Below are positions 1 to 6,428 of a DNA stretch of 8,273 bases, in pieces. The stretch spans positions 1 to 8,273 of the forward strand of contig JBASOM010000083.1 in NCBI GenBank assembly GCA_049658265.1, written 5' to 3'. The translations under genes were made by a program, and so were the position numbers. Positions within the stretch are counted from its first letter, which is position 1, and each line of letters begins with the position of its first letter. The notes beneath the pieces are model-generated. The model did not search any database. It was given only the letters and a program-made list of their open reading frames with translations, and was not told the origin of the DNA. The stretch comes from DTU063 sp001512695. Lineage in GTDB: Bacteria > Bacillota > Thermosediminibacteria > Thermosediminibacterales > Tepidanaerobacteraceae.

Positions 1-1013
1 CCACCTGTAGAAGGATCGTCTTGTATGCTGCCGGGCAGCGTCCCTTCAATATGTTCCCAAAAAAACTCTGGCTTTTCGGGAGCAGGTGCAGTCCAAAAGT
101 AAAAATCCACATCCTCTTCCAGGGCATATCCGTTTAGATCTTCTATCAGTTCCTTTTCAATTGTCATGTGATACTGGTTGAGATTTAGCAGGGGCCACTT
201 GGGCTTTATGCGCAGGATGTTGTTGATTATCTCCACGTCTTCTACTACTATTTCCTGCCGGTTGGCTTCTCCCCTCAAATCAGCTTCCGTGATGCCCGGC
301 TCGAATTCAAAGGCCTTGTCATTACCTGATTCGTCCGTTTCTTGGGGCTTGGGTATGCGATAAAGTTTTATCCCTTCAAGGAACTTATCTTTGTCAGTAT
401 TTTTCTCAAGCTTAATATTGCGGTCAAAAATTATATGTATGAAAGCTTCACGGGAAAGCCTGGTCCCCGAAAGGGACCTAATGTCATCAGCACCCGTTGC
501 TAAAGAAGAGTAAGCTGTGACTTTGGGGCTTTGGCCCTCGGTCCGGGTGACAAAGCTTATGGAGATATCTTCATTTGCGATTTCATGTTCTTTAAGTTTA
601 ACCGCACCACTTGACAAAGTGAGATGGTACAGTGTGCCGCGCCTTAAGGGGGGCCTTCCGATTCTCCCCACATCTATGCAAAGGGTCCTTTCGTCGTCCA
701 GGAGGTATATTTCACTTGGGCCCAACGGATACCTTTCTCCACCGGAATCCAAGACGATTTTATCCGTGTCCTTTATTTCAACGGGGAATTTAAATATAAT
801 TTTTATTGTCGGTTTTACTTCCACATCCGTTTGGTTGTTTTGGGGGTAAGTTGTTTCGATAATTTCCCGAGCCGAACCATTTTGAGGAGCTTCTGACGAG
901 CCTAATAGGACTCCCTTCGTTTCACTGTAAGCAGCAGATGTGGACAGTGGAACCTGTGAAAAAACGAGGGCAACAATCATTATTAAGGCAAACTTTTTTC
1001 TTAAATGAATCAC
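1..1013 (-). CDS. Secreted protein with SbsA-type bacterial Ig-like domains (5' part, cut by left window edge)
   Basis: This open frame of 337 codons on the minus strand runs from a GTG start to the left edge without a stop, so the C-terminus is missing. The N-terminus is a Sec signal peptide: HLRKK, then a hydrophobic stretch at residues 8-24 and a likely cleavage after TSA or TSAA (residues 25-28). Residues about 52-157 read as an SbsA-type Ig-like domain: TYPQNNQTDVEVKPTIKI opens it and the strand SISFVTR closes it. Residues about 163-309 look like a second, longer copy (FIHIIFDRNIKL, later YHMTIEKELIEDLNGYAL, ending DFYFWTAP). Such domains are typical of exported cell-surface or S-layer-associated proteins of Firmicutes. 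The ligand or enzymatic role, if any, must lie in the missing part. GTG is chosen because GGAGGT sits 7 bases upstream. An in-frame ATG at 1028 overlaps that site and is less likely. The gene has its own promoter. Domain assignment is by eye and moderately sure. Confidence 0.8.
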   Translation of the reverse strand, partial: MIHLRKKFALIMIVALVFSQVPLSTSAAYSETKGVLLGSSEAPQNGSAREIIETTYPQNNQTDVEVKPTIKIIFKFPVEIKDTDKIVLDSGGERYPLGPSEIYLLDDERTLCIDVGRIGRPPLRRGTLYHLTLSSGAVKLKEHEIANEDISISFVTRTEGQSPKVTAYSSLATGADDIRSLSGTRLSREAFIHIIFDRNIKLEKNTDKDKFLEGIKLYRIPKPQETDESGNDKAFEFEPGITEADLRGEANRQEIVVEDVEIINNILRIKPKWPLLNLNQYHMTIEKELIEDLNGYALEEDVDFYFWTAPAPEKPEFFWEHIEGTLPGSIQDDPSTG

Positions 1014-1020
1014 GGCCTTT

Positions 1021-1026
1021 ACCTCC
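1021..1026 (-). promoter_or_regulatory. Ribosome binding site deciding the GTG start at 1013
   Basis: The minus strand reads GGAGGT seven bases before GTG, an ideal Shine-Dalgarno spacing. The alternative ATG at 1028-1026 lies inside this motif, which argues for the GTG. Confidence 0.7.
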
Positions 1027-1064
1027 ATGCATAAGCTTTCCCTGGGTTTTTCTTATTTTTCCCT

Positions 1065-1073
1065 ATTATACCA
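1065..1073 (-). promoter_or_regulatory. Extended -10 promoter of the Ig-like protein gene
   Basis: The minus strand reads TGGTATAAT: a perfect TATAAT hexamer with the TGn extension. No good -35 hexamer lies 16-18 bases upstream (the region is A-rich), as is common for extended -10 promoters. Transcription would start near 1058, leaving a leader of about 45 bases before the GTG at 1013. Confidence 0.6.
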
Positions 1074-1140
1074 TAAATTTGGACAAATTTTTTAGCTGTT
1101 TTATCTGTAACAAAAAAGTAATGTTTGCTTAAAAGCTACA

Positions 1141-1174
1141 TAAAAAACACTGCCGCTTGTATACGCGGCAGTGT
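1141..1174 (-). terminator. Intrinsic terminator of the chemoreceptor gene
   Basis: A 10-bp perfect stem (ACACTGCCGC at 1147-1156 with GCGGCAGTGT at 1165-1174, 8-base loop) is followed on the minus strand by TTTTTTA. It lies 30 bases after the receptor stop codon. This separates the receptor from the downstream Ig-like gene, which has its own promoter. Confidence 0.85.
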
Positions 1175-1203
1175 AAATTTGCCAGTAAAACAATGGTGGC
1201 ATA

Positions 1204-2901
1204 TTAGGTTTTAAATTGGTCTACTTTTACACCTAGTTCTTCAGCCAGATCGTTTAGGGTTCTGGAGTGCTCTTTGAGTTGATTTACTGAAAACAGTATC
1301 TCCTGGGAAGAAGCTGAAGTCTCCTGGGATACCGCCGAAATTTCTTCCACAGATTCCTGAACTGCCCTTATCATTGTTACGATGGCATCTTTTTTATGGT
1401 TCATGTCAGAATTTAGCACTTCTATAGTTTCTATGTTCTCAGCTAATTTTTTAATGGCATTTGAAAGCTCTCTGAAAACCTTGCCAGTTTCTTCTACAAT
1501 GCTGTTTTGTTCCTCTGCGATTTTTTTGCTGATTTCCATGGATTTTACAGCTCTACTAGACCTGTCCTGGATTGCAGTAATCAGCTTTTTAATCTCTTCC
1601 GTTGATTTTGCCGACTCGTCGGCCAATTTTCGTATCTCTTCAGCAACCACGGCAAAACCACGGCCGTGTTCACCAGAGCGTGCTGCTTCGATGCTGGCAT
1701 TTAACGCCAGAAGGTTTGTTTGATCGGATATTTGTTCCACCGTGTCCAGAATGACACTTATTTTCTGGGAACTCTCATCCATGTCCTTAATATTCGTTTC
1801 CGCTTCAAGTACGGCCTCTTCCTCTTCCTTTGACTTCTGAATCAACGAGTCGATGGCTTGGGAACCCCTGTCGTTTAAATTGTACACTTGGCTGAAAATA
1901 TCAGTAATGTCGTTAATTGAACTGGCCACCTTTTCTATGCTTTCAGCCAGCTCATCCGTCTGTTTTGAGCCCCTATCAATGTCATGGGCCTGCTCCGTTA
2001 TGGATTCAGCGACGTGATGAATTGCTTCAGATATTTCATTGACTTGCGAGTTTACATTGTCGGCAATTGTGTACAAGGAATGGGACATATCCAGGACTGT
2101 GTTAGTTGAGTACTTGGTGTCTTTTGTAATTTCCTTTATGCTATTTATCATTAAGTTAAAGGCTTTGCTTAGATTGCCTATCTCATCCCTTGAGTTTATA
2201 TCAATTGTTTCGACACTTAAATCAAAATTCGATACTTTGTTGGTTACAGCAGCCAAAAGTTCCAGAGGACGGGAAATCTTTTTGGAAAAGAAGAATCCAA
2301 TTATTAGGGCAACAGCTGCTAACACTATAGCCAAAACTACAATATTGTTAATCATCTCTTTTAAAACCAGGTAGCCCTGCTCTACATCATAGCCAACGCC
2401 TACAATGCCGATTATTTCACCGTTATGAATTATGGGATGAAAAGCAGTTGCTAATACGCCGTGCTCCTGACTAATTTGGAGTTTATTGTTGATGAAGGAA
2501 TCCCCTGCATAGGCCCTGTCAAATTCTTCATAGGCCTTTTCCACATCTCCAAACTCAGCCGGTTTTACAGATCCGTCCACCACATAAATATATTCACCCG
2601 CGTCATTTTTCCTGATGGTGAATAGGTATTTTGAGCCGGACTTCTCCCTTATGTAACTTAATTTTTCCTGCATGGCTTTGTAAATATCGGTTTTTGTGTC
2701 ATCTACAGTCTTTATTTTGGTAAATTCAGAAGGGTTTATTGTGGCAGAAGTTACTGCAGCTACTTCCATTGCAGTAGTCCCGAGGGTTTGGGTGAGCAAA
2801 TCATAGCTGTTTCGAATTACTAAAACTGAAAGGATAAAAACTACCGAAATGATAAGTGAAAGAATTAACATATTGATTTTGAAACTAAGCTTATTTGTCA
2901 G
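1204..2901 (-). CDS. Methyl-accepting chemotaxis receptor (Cache-like sensor, HAMP, MA domain)
   Basis: This is a transmembrane chemoreceptor that senses an extracellular ligand and controls CheA through CheW. Counted from the CTG at 2901: TM1 is about residues 12-31 (LILSLIISVVFILSVLVI), an extracytoplasmic single-Cache-like sensor about 32-185 (SKYLFTIRK, EYIYVVDGS and HPIIHNGEIIGIVGVGYD are typical), TM2 about 187-206, HAMP about 208-260, and the coiled-coil signalling domain about 270-565. The canonical hairpin tip is at about 388-430 (QISDQTNLLALNASIEAARS followed by GFAVVAEEIRKLA). There is no C-terminal NWETF-type CheR tether. The longest frame begins at a GTG at 2994, but a good promoter lies inside its first 20 codons, so transcripts from it cannot carry that GTG. 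The best-placed start is a CTG at 2901, ten bases after an AAAGGGGG ribosome-binding-like run. The first ATG is at 2871, directly before TM1, without a visible ribosome site. Family is certain; ligand unknown; start unsure. Confidence 0.93.
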   Translation of the reverse strand: MTNKLSFKINMLILSLIISVVFILSVLVIRNSYDLLTQTLGTTAMEVAAVTSATINPSEFTKIKTVDDTKTDIYKAMQEKLSYIREKSGSKYLFTIRKNDAGEYIYVVDGSVKPAEFGDVEKAYEEFDRAYAGDSFINNKLQISQEHGVLATAFHPIIHNGEIIGIVGVGYDVEQGYLVLKEMINNIVVLAIVLAAVALIIGFFFSKKISRPLELLAAVTNKVSNFDLSVETIDINSRDEIGNLSKAFNLMINSIKEITKDTKYSTNTVLDMSHSLYTIADNVNSQVNEISEAIHHVAESITEQAHDIDRGSKQTDELAESIEKVASSINDITDIFSQVYNLNDRGSQAIDSLIQKSKEEEEAVLEAETNIKDMDESSQKISVILDTVEQISDQTNLLALNASIEAARSGEHGRGFAVVAEEIRKLADESAKSTEEIKKLITAIQDRSSRAVKSMEISKKIAEEQNSIVEETGKVFRELSNAIKKLAENIETIEVLNSDMNHKKDAIVTMIRAVQESVEEISAVSQETSASSQEILFSVNQLKEHSRTLNDLAEELGVKVDQFKT

Positions 2902-2940
2902 TTTATATGCGCCCCCTTTTTTCGACCAATATTTACCACC

Positions 2941-2969
2941 ATTATAGCATTTAAATATTTTTAAGTAAA
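2941..2969 (-). promoter_or_regulatory. Sigma-A promoter of the chemoreceptor gene
   Basis: The minus strand has TTTACT (2964-2969, 4 of 6 to TTGACA), a 17-base spacer, then TATAAT (2941-2946) preceded by TGC, giving an extended -10. Transcription should start near 2934. It does not resemble a sigma-28 flagellar promoter. The promoter lies inside the longest open frame of the receptor and so excludes the GTG at 2994 for this transcript. Confidence 0.7.
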
Positions 2970-3060
2970 GAATAATGATTACTATTTGTGGCACTTTAAG
3001 GCCTCGCCGGCTACAATCTACTCCTGGATCATGACTTGTCTAAAAAAGCTTGTCGCTTAA

Positions 3061-3106
3061 ATATAAAAATGAGCTGCTACACCTGAATCAGTGTTGCAGC
3101 TCATTT
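3061..3106 (-). terminator. Intrinsic terminator of the LarA-like gene
   Basis: An 11-bp perfect stem (AAATGAGCTGC at 3067-3077 with GCAGCTCATTT at 3096-3106) continues, after one T/T mismatch, with ACAC/GTGT inside. On the minus strand it is followed by TTTTTATATTT. It begins only three bases after the stop codon of the LarA-like gene, showing that the short gene ends naturally here. Between this hairpin and the receptor promoter (about 3000-3060) I see only a tiny AAGC/GCTT hairpin followed by six T, and no gene. Confidence 0.85.
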
Positions 3107-3109
3107 ACA

Positions 3110-3838
3110 TTACTCTTTCATTCCAAGATGCACCGCAGCAAGTTTTTGTCGCATTAGACTATGGTTGCTTACGGGAGTAAAATCGTCTCCGTGCATCACA
3201 TGCGGCACGTGGTGTGATGCGATGCTCTTCCAGTGAGTGATGCCAGTGGCGCAGTGCTTGTATCCTCCCGAGTAGCCTCCATAGGGGTTTCCCAGTGTAT
3301 GGCCGATTAGTACTGCAAGGTCTGATTCGTATACTTCTTTATTCATTATGACGCGATTTCCCGTTTCATCCCAGCCTAAGTCTATTAAGTTGTCCCAATC
3401 TTCGCTGTCATGGTTTACTATCTGGCCAGTCCAGTAAAACTCATTGAATACTTTTTCCCCTAAAAGGGATCTTATTTCTTCTCTAGTATTTTTTCTGTGG
3501 AGACCGTTGCTGCAGATTAGTTTGATGTCTTTTTTCTCCACTCCTGCTTTTAGACATTCTTCTATAATTATAGGTATTGATACTTTCCTATGGGAGTTTT
3601 CTTGAAAACCGCCTTTGACTCTGTCAGGAAATATTATTGTAACTTTTGAACCCTTTTTTACTAATTCAGGAATTGGCGGCATTCCTATGGGATTTTGTAT
3701 GGCTTGTCTTGTAGCTTCTTCTGGGTTTTCAAGATGGGGAGGATCCGGTACTGTTTCTCCCGGTATAAATACATCGGTATTGTCGGGTAAGTTTGCCTCC
3801 ATTAGTCCATGCCCATATTCAAAGAATAGTTTCTTCAT
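3110..3838 (-). CDS. LarA-type (lactate racemase family) N-terminal domain protein, lacking the C-terminal domain
   Basis: This 242-residue protein matches the N-terminal domain of nickel-pincer LarA racemases (Lar_N, formerly DUF2088). Full-length LarA is about 420-430 residues. Residues recalled from Lactobacillus plantarum LarA appear here in matching order and spacing: H114 (SNGLHRKNT; LarA H108), H180 (VLIGH; LarA H174, the same 66-residue distance), K194 (SGGYKH; LarA cofactor lysine K184) and H210 (LarA nickel ligand H200, the same 16-residue distance). R73 in FPDRVKGG is a candidate for the LarA substrate arginine. The protein ends after the helix LMRQKLAAVHLGMKE, where LarA would enter its second domain. 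A terminator follows at once, so no frameshifted remainder is present. The ATG at 3838 is chosen because GGAGGT lies 7 bases upstream; an in-frame TTG just before it is too close. No larB/C/E cofactor genes are in the window. Substrate unknown; activity without the second domain is doubtful. Confidence 0.85.
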   Translation of the reverse strand: MKKLFFEYGHGLMEANLPDNTDVFIPGETVPDPPHLENPEEATRQAIQNPIGMPPIPELVKKGSKVTIIFPDRVKGGFQENSHRKVSIPIIIEECLKAGVEKKDIKLICSNGLHRKNTREEIRSLLGEKVFNEFYWTGQIVNHDSEDWDNLIDLGWDETGNRVIMNKEVYESDLAVLIGHTLGNPYGGYSGGYKHCATGITHWKSIASHHVPHVMHGDDFTPVSNHSLMRQKLAAVHLGMKE

Positions 3839-4063
3839 CAAATTAACCTCCAGTTTTGCGTACTTATTTCCTCATTGTAGCCTCAGCCTTAATTTGATAA
3901 ACATTAAAATAAATTTACTTTATCTTAACCATACCTTTTCCGTAGTCGTCATTTGTAAAATATGCATTCGGCCCATGTTTTCTGCAGAAATGTCTGTCAA
4001 CCAAAACTTCAATTATAATTATTATTAGAGTAAATATATACTAACTAGACAGGAGCAAATGTT
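3839..4063. promoter_or_regulatory. Divergent promoter region between the LarA-like gene and the LacI-type regulator
   Basis: This 225-base AT-rich spacer holds signals for both sides. Minus strand: GGAGGT (3846-3851) and a TACAAT -10 (3874-3879) with only a weak -35. Plus strand: TATAAT (4014-4019) with a weak -35 near 3991 (TGTCTG), then AGGAG (4051-4055) eight bases before the ATG. Possible operator sequences are the perfect 12-bp palindrome TTTCTGCAGAAA (3979-3990) and a looser GATAAA/TTTATC inverted pair (3896-3901 and 3919-3924). No open frame here looks like a gene. Confidence 0.55.
3979..3990. promoter_or_regulatory. Perfect 12-bp palindrome, candidate operator
   Basis: TTTCTGCAGAAA is fully self-complementary and lies just upstream of the presumed -35 of the LacI-type gene, between the two divergent promoters. 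LacI-family proteins bind palindromes as dimers, usually with a central CG; the centre here is GC (CTGCAG). Whether the adjacent regulator binds it is inference. Confidence 0.3.
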
Positions 4064-5113
4064 ATGAGCGTTACTCTTAAGGATATTGCCGAAAGAGCTG
4101 GTGTATCAATATCTACTGTTTCTCGAGTGATTAACAATGATAAAAATAAACCGGCAAGTAAAGAAACGGCCCAAAAGATTTGGAAATTGGTTAGAGAAAT
4201 GGGTTACGTACCCAATTACCATGCTAAAAGACTTAAAGCTAATAACGCAAGTAGACCAAATTTGGATAAAACTATAGGATGTATACTGGCTTCCCCAAAA
4301 GATACATTTAAAGACCAATTTTTTTCTCAAATTATGATGGGAATTCAAGGAGAGGCTACTCTTCATGGATATAATCTGGGTTATACCTTTTCGTATTTCG
4401 AAGATAAGAGCGCTCTTTTCCAATATATTACCTCATCAGACGTAGATGGCTATTTGTTATTAGGGCGGATAAACGAGGACTTATTCAATTTTATAAAAAA
4501 CAATATTAAGAATTTAGTATATGTAGGATTAAACAGAATAGGAAGGGATATAGACGAAGTGATATGCGATGCCTATGAGGCAACTTCTTGTGCAGTAGAG
4601 TATCTCATTTCTCTTGGTCACACCAAAATTGGCTACATAGGCGAGATACCCGAATTAGGAGATTATAAGGTAATAAATGAACATAGATTTAGAGCTTTTA
4701 AAAACACCTTGGCCAAACACAATATTTCTTTAGATGAAAATTATATTAAAAATATTACATTATCTTCCAAAGAAGGCTATAATGCCATGACTGAAATAAT
4801 CAAAGGAGGAAATCTACCCAGCGCTATTTTTTGTGGAAATGATATAACTGCTATCGGAGTAATGAAGGCAATCCACAAAAGCGGTCTAAAAATTCCAAAA
4901 GACATTTCTGTTATAGGCCTTGACAATATTGAGGTGTCTGAATATTTCCGTCCTTCTTTAACAACAGTTCATGTTCCAAAAGAAGAGTTGGGGAGATTTG
5001 CTGTCAAATTATTAATTGACAGAATAAACGGCGGACACGAAATAAATACTCTTATTAAACTCCCTTTTAAATTAATCGAAAGAGAAAGCTGTGACATATC
5101 CAGAAATTTATAG
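4064..5113 (+). CDS. LacI/GalR-family transcriptional regulator
   Basis: This 349-residue protein has the normal length and layout of the family. The N-terminal helix-turn-helix is at residues 5-25 (LKDIAERAGVSISTVSRVIN). The hinge region (GYVPNYHAKRLKAN, 47-60) follows, then a periplasmic-binding-protein-like sensor from about 70 to 345 (IGCILASP at the first strand, DVDGYLLLG, CAVEYLISLGHTKIGYIG, HRFRAF, SAIFCGNDITAIG, DISVIGLDNIEVSEYFRPSLTTV). R208 and D260 correspond to common sugar-contact positions. It should be a cytoplasmic DNA-binding repressor responding to a sugar or sugar-acid effector; which one cannot be read from the sequence. AGGAG lies 8 bases before the ATG. It is divergent from the LarA-like gene and 102 bases ahead of the ROK start. 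No hairpin terminator separates it from the ROK gene, so read-through is possible. Its base composition looks AT-richer than the flanking minus-strand genes. Confidence 0.95.
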   Translation: MSVTLKDIAERAGVSISTVSRVINNDKNKPASKETAQKIWKLVREMGYVPNYHAKRLKANNASRPNLDKTIGCILASPKDTFKDQFFSQIMMGIQGEATLHGYNLGYTFSYFEDKSALFQYITSSDVDGYLLLGRINEDLFNFIKNNIKNLVYVGLNRIGRDIDEVICDAYEATSCAVEYLISLGHTKIGYIGEIPELGDYKVINEHRFRAFKNTLAKHNISLDENYIKNITLSSKEGYNAMTEIIKGGNLPSAIFCGNDITAIGVMKAIHKSGLKIPKDISVIGLDNIEVSEYFRPSLTTVHVPKEELGRFAVKLLIDRINGGHEINTLIKLPFKLIERESCDISRNL

Positions 5114-5147
5114 TTTCTATTTTTAGTTGAATTCTTTTTTTGTAGAC

Positions 5148-5168
5148 TTTTTGCCATTTTGGAAAAAA
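5148..5168. promoter_or_regulatory. Near-palindrome over the ROK promoter, candidate operator
   Basis: TTTTTGCCA (5148-5156) and TGGAAAAAA (5160-5168) form 9-base arms with one mismatch around a 3-base centre. The site covers the -35 hexamer and part of the spacer, so a bound protein would block the promoter. The size and AT-rich arms fit ROK-family operators in general, so autoregulation is plausible but unproven. Confidence 0.4.
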
Positions 5169-5179
5169 GGTGTTATCAT
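5151..5179 (+). promoter_or_regulatory. Sigma-A promoter of the ROK regulator gene
   Basis: TTGCCA (5151-5156, 5 of 6 to consensus), a 17-base spacer and TATCAT (5174-5179, 5 of 6) preceded by TGT give an extended -10. Transcription should start near 5186. This is one of the best promoters in the window. It rules out the in-frame TTG at 5159 as start for this transcript. Confidence 0.75.
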
Positions 5180-5202
5180 GTTATTAAAAAGTCTTCCAGT
5201 TT

Positions 5203-5207
5203 GGAGG
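5203..5207 (+). promoter_or_regulatory. Ribosome binding site deciding the ROK start
   Basis: GGAGG lies 8 bases before the GTG at 5216. A 6-bp hairpin (CTTCCA at 5193-5198 with TGGAGG at 5202-5207, one G-U pair, 3-base loop) would bury the whole motif, so translation might be damped; this is weakly supported. Confidence 0.6.
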
Positions 5208-5215
5208 AGATATTG

Positions 5216-6409
5216 GTGACTGATGGCTACAGTATATTAAAAAATATAAGAGACCAGAGTAAATTGCTGCTACGTATTATTCAGCAAAAGGGTCCAATTA
5301 CAAGAAATCAAATAATAGATATGACAAGGATGAAGTTGACTACACTTAAACGCTTTATGCAGCCTCTGCTAGATGAAGGCTTTGTTATTGAAGCAGATTT
5401 GGCTAAGTCTAATGGAGGAAGACCCCCTGTACTATATGATGTAAATCCAAAGACTTACTATAGTATTGGAATCGATATTTCTCGAACTTATACCGAAGTT
5501 GTCATTACAAATCTAAAAATGGATATCATCGATATAAATCGCTTCGGACCACCTCAGGAGCCTGTAGATACTGTAAATCAAATATGTTCATATCTTGAGA
5601 ACAGGTTAATTCAGTTGTCTATAGAAAAATCTATGGTCTTAGGAGTTGGTGTGGGCACAGTTGGACCTTTAGACCGTAAAAAAGGTATTATGTTAAATCC
5701 AGCCAACTTTCCTTCAAATATATGGGTTAATATTCCTATCAAGGACATGATACAGCAAAGATTAAATCTCCCAACTGTAGTCGATAATGGTGCAAATGCT
5801 GCCGTTTTAGCTGAGCATCTCTTTGGAATAGGCTTAGACAAAAATAATATATCGTATTTTCACTGCGGTATGGGTATTAGAACAGGCACAATTTCATCAG
5901 GAAGCATTATAAGGGCAATTAACGATTATGAAGATGCTTTTGGCCACATGGTAATTGATATAAATGGAGATTTATGCCACTGCCATAATCGCGGCTGTAT
6001 TGAAACATATTGCTCCATACCTTCTATTACTAAAAAGTTCAAAGAGTTGCTTAAGCAGGGCACCCCTACCTATGTTGATAAATCCTTTGATAAAATAGAT
6101 TTTTTAGATATCTGTGCTGCCGCCAAAGAAAATGATATTCTAGCCCGGCAAGTAATTACAAAGGCCGCTGAAATTTTTGGCATAGGCCTTGCCAATTATA
6201 TAAATCTAGTGACTCCAGAATTGGTGATTCTCAGCGGGCCAATAGTAAAACACTCTGAACTTTTTTACAACACAGCTGTAGAAGAAGCTTTGAAGCGCAA
6301 GTATGTTAAAAACCATAAGGTTTCCTTTAGTAGGGGTGGGAATTTTAAAGATAAAGCCATAGCAGTAGGAGCAGCGGTATTGTCAGTTGATGAAATTTTA
6401 AACAACTGA
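5216..6409 (+). CDS. ROK-family transcriptional regulator (NagC/XylR type)
   Basis: This protein has 397 residues counted from the GTG at 5216. A winged helix-turn-helix occupies about residues 10-65 (LLLRIIQQKGPITRNQIIDM), linked by the family motif GGRPP (67-71) to a ROK sugar-kinase-like domain (about 80-397). Visible ROK signatures are GVGVGTVGPLD, VVDNGANAAVLAE and the zinc motif starting GHMVIDINGDLCHCHNRGC (His244, Cys254, Cys256, Cys261). The catalytic Asp of ROK kinases (NDAN) is Gly here (NGAN), the phosphate loop GTGIG is GMGIR, and the zinc motif has His where CxCG normally has Gly. It therefore should not be a kinase but a sugar-sensing DNA-binding regulator. Start: the longest frame begins at a TTG at 5159, inside the promoter; GGAGG 8 bases before GTG 5216 decides. 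The next gene starts 32 bases after its stop and is the likely regulatory target, along with itself. Effector unknown. Confidence 0.93.
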   Translation: MTDGYSILKNIRDQSKLLLRIIQQKGPITRNQIIDMTRMKLTTLKRFMQPLLDEGFVIEADLAKSNGGRPPVLYDVNPKTYYSIGIDISRTYTEVVITNLKMDIIDINRFGPPQEPVDTVNQICSYLENRLIQLSIEKSMVLGVGVGTVGPLDRKKGIMLNPANFPSNIWVNIPIKDMIQQRLNLPTVVDNGANAAVLAEHLFGIGLDKNNISYFHCGMGIRTGTISSGSIIRAINDYEDAFGHMVIDINGDLCHCHNRGCIETYCSIPSITKKFKELLKQGTPTYVDKSFDKIDFLDICAAAKENDILARQVITKAAEIFGIGLANYINLVTPELVILSGPIVKHSELFYNTAVEEALKRKYVKNHKVSFSRGGNFKDKAIAVGAAVLSVDEILNN

Positions 6410-6428
6410 TATATGTAAAGCTACATAT
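6410..6428. promoter_or_regulatory. Inverted repeat between the ROK gene and the CHR pair, candidate operator
   Basis: ATATGTA (6411-6417) and TACATAT (6422-6428) are perfect 7-bp arms around AAGC, ending exactly where the GAGGAGG ribosome site begins. A weak promoter could overlap it: TTGATG (6387-6392), 17 bases, then TATATG (6410-6415) with a TGA extension. It could be an operator for one of the two upstream regulators or a small RNA hairpin beside the ribosome site. Confidence 0.35.

Noticed and set aside
178..1132. Plus-strand open frames at 178-363, 517-849 and 938-1132
   Set aside because: They lie opposite or just beyond the signal-peptide/Ig-like gene, have no ribosome sites and give low-complexity, non-protein-like translations.
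2999..3010. AGGCCTCGCC occurs both here and at the right edge (8264-8273) inside the AGCS gene
   Set aside because: Identity is about ten bases, with no extension, no similar reading frame and no element boundaries; most likely chance.
4006..4028. AT-rich run (AATTATAATTATTATTAG) as a repeat element
   Set aside because: Short and imperfect; it is better explained as a -10 region with AT-rich surroundings.
5114..5158. Possible terminator between the LacI and ROK genes
   Set aside because: T-runs are present, but no stable GC-containing hairpin precedes them.
5159..5215. N-terminal extension of the ROK protein from TTG 5159
   Set aside because: It overlaps the promoter and lacks a ribosome site, and the GTG at 5216 has a well-spaced GGAGG.
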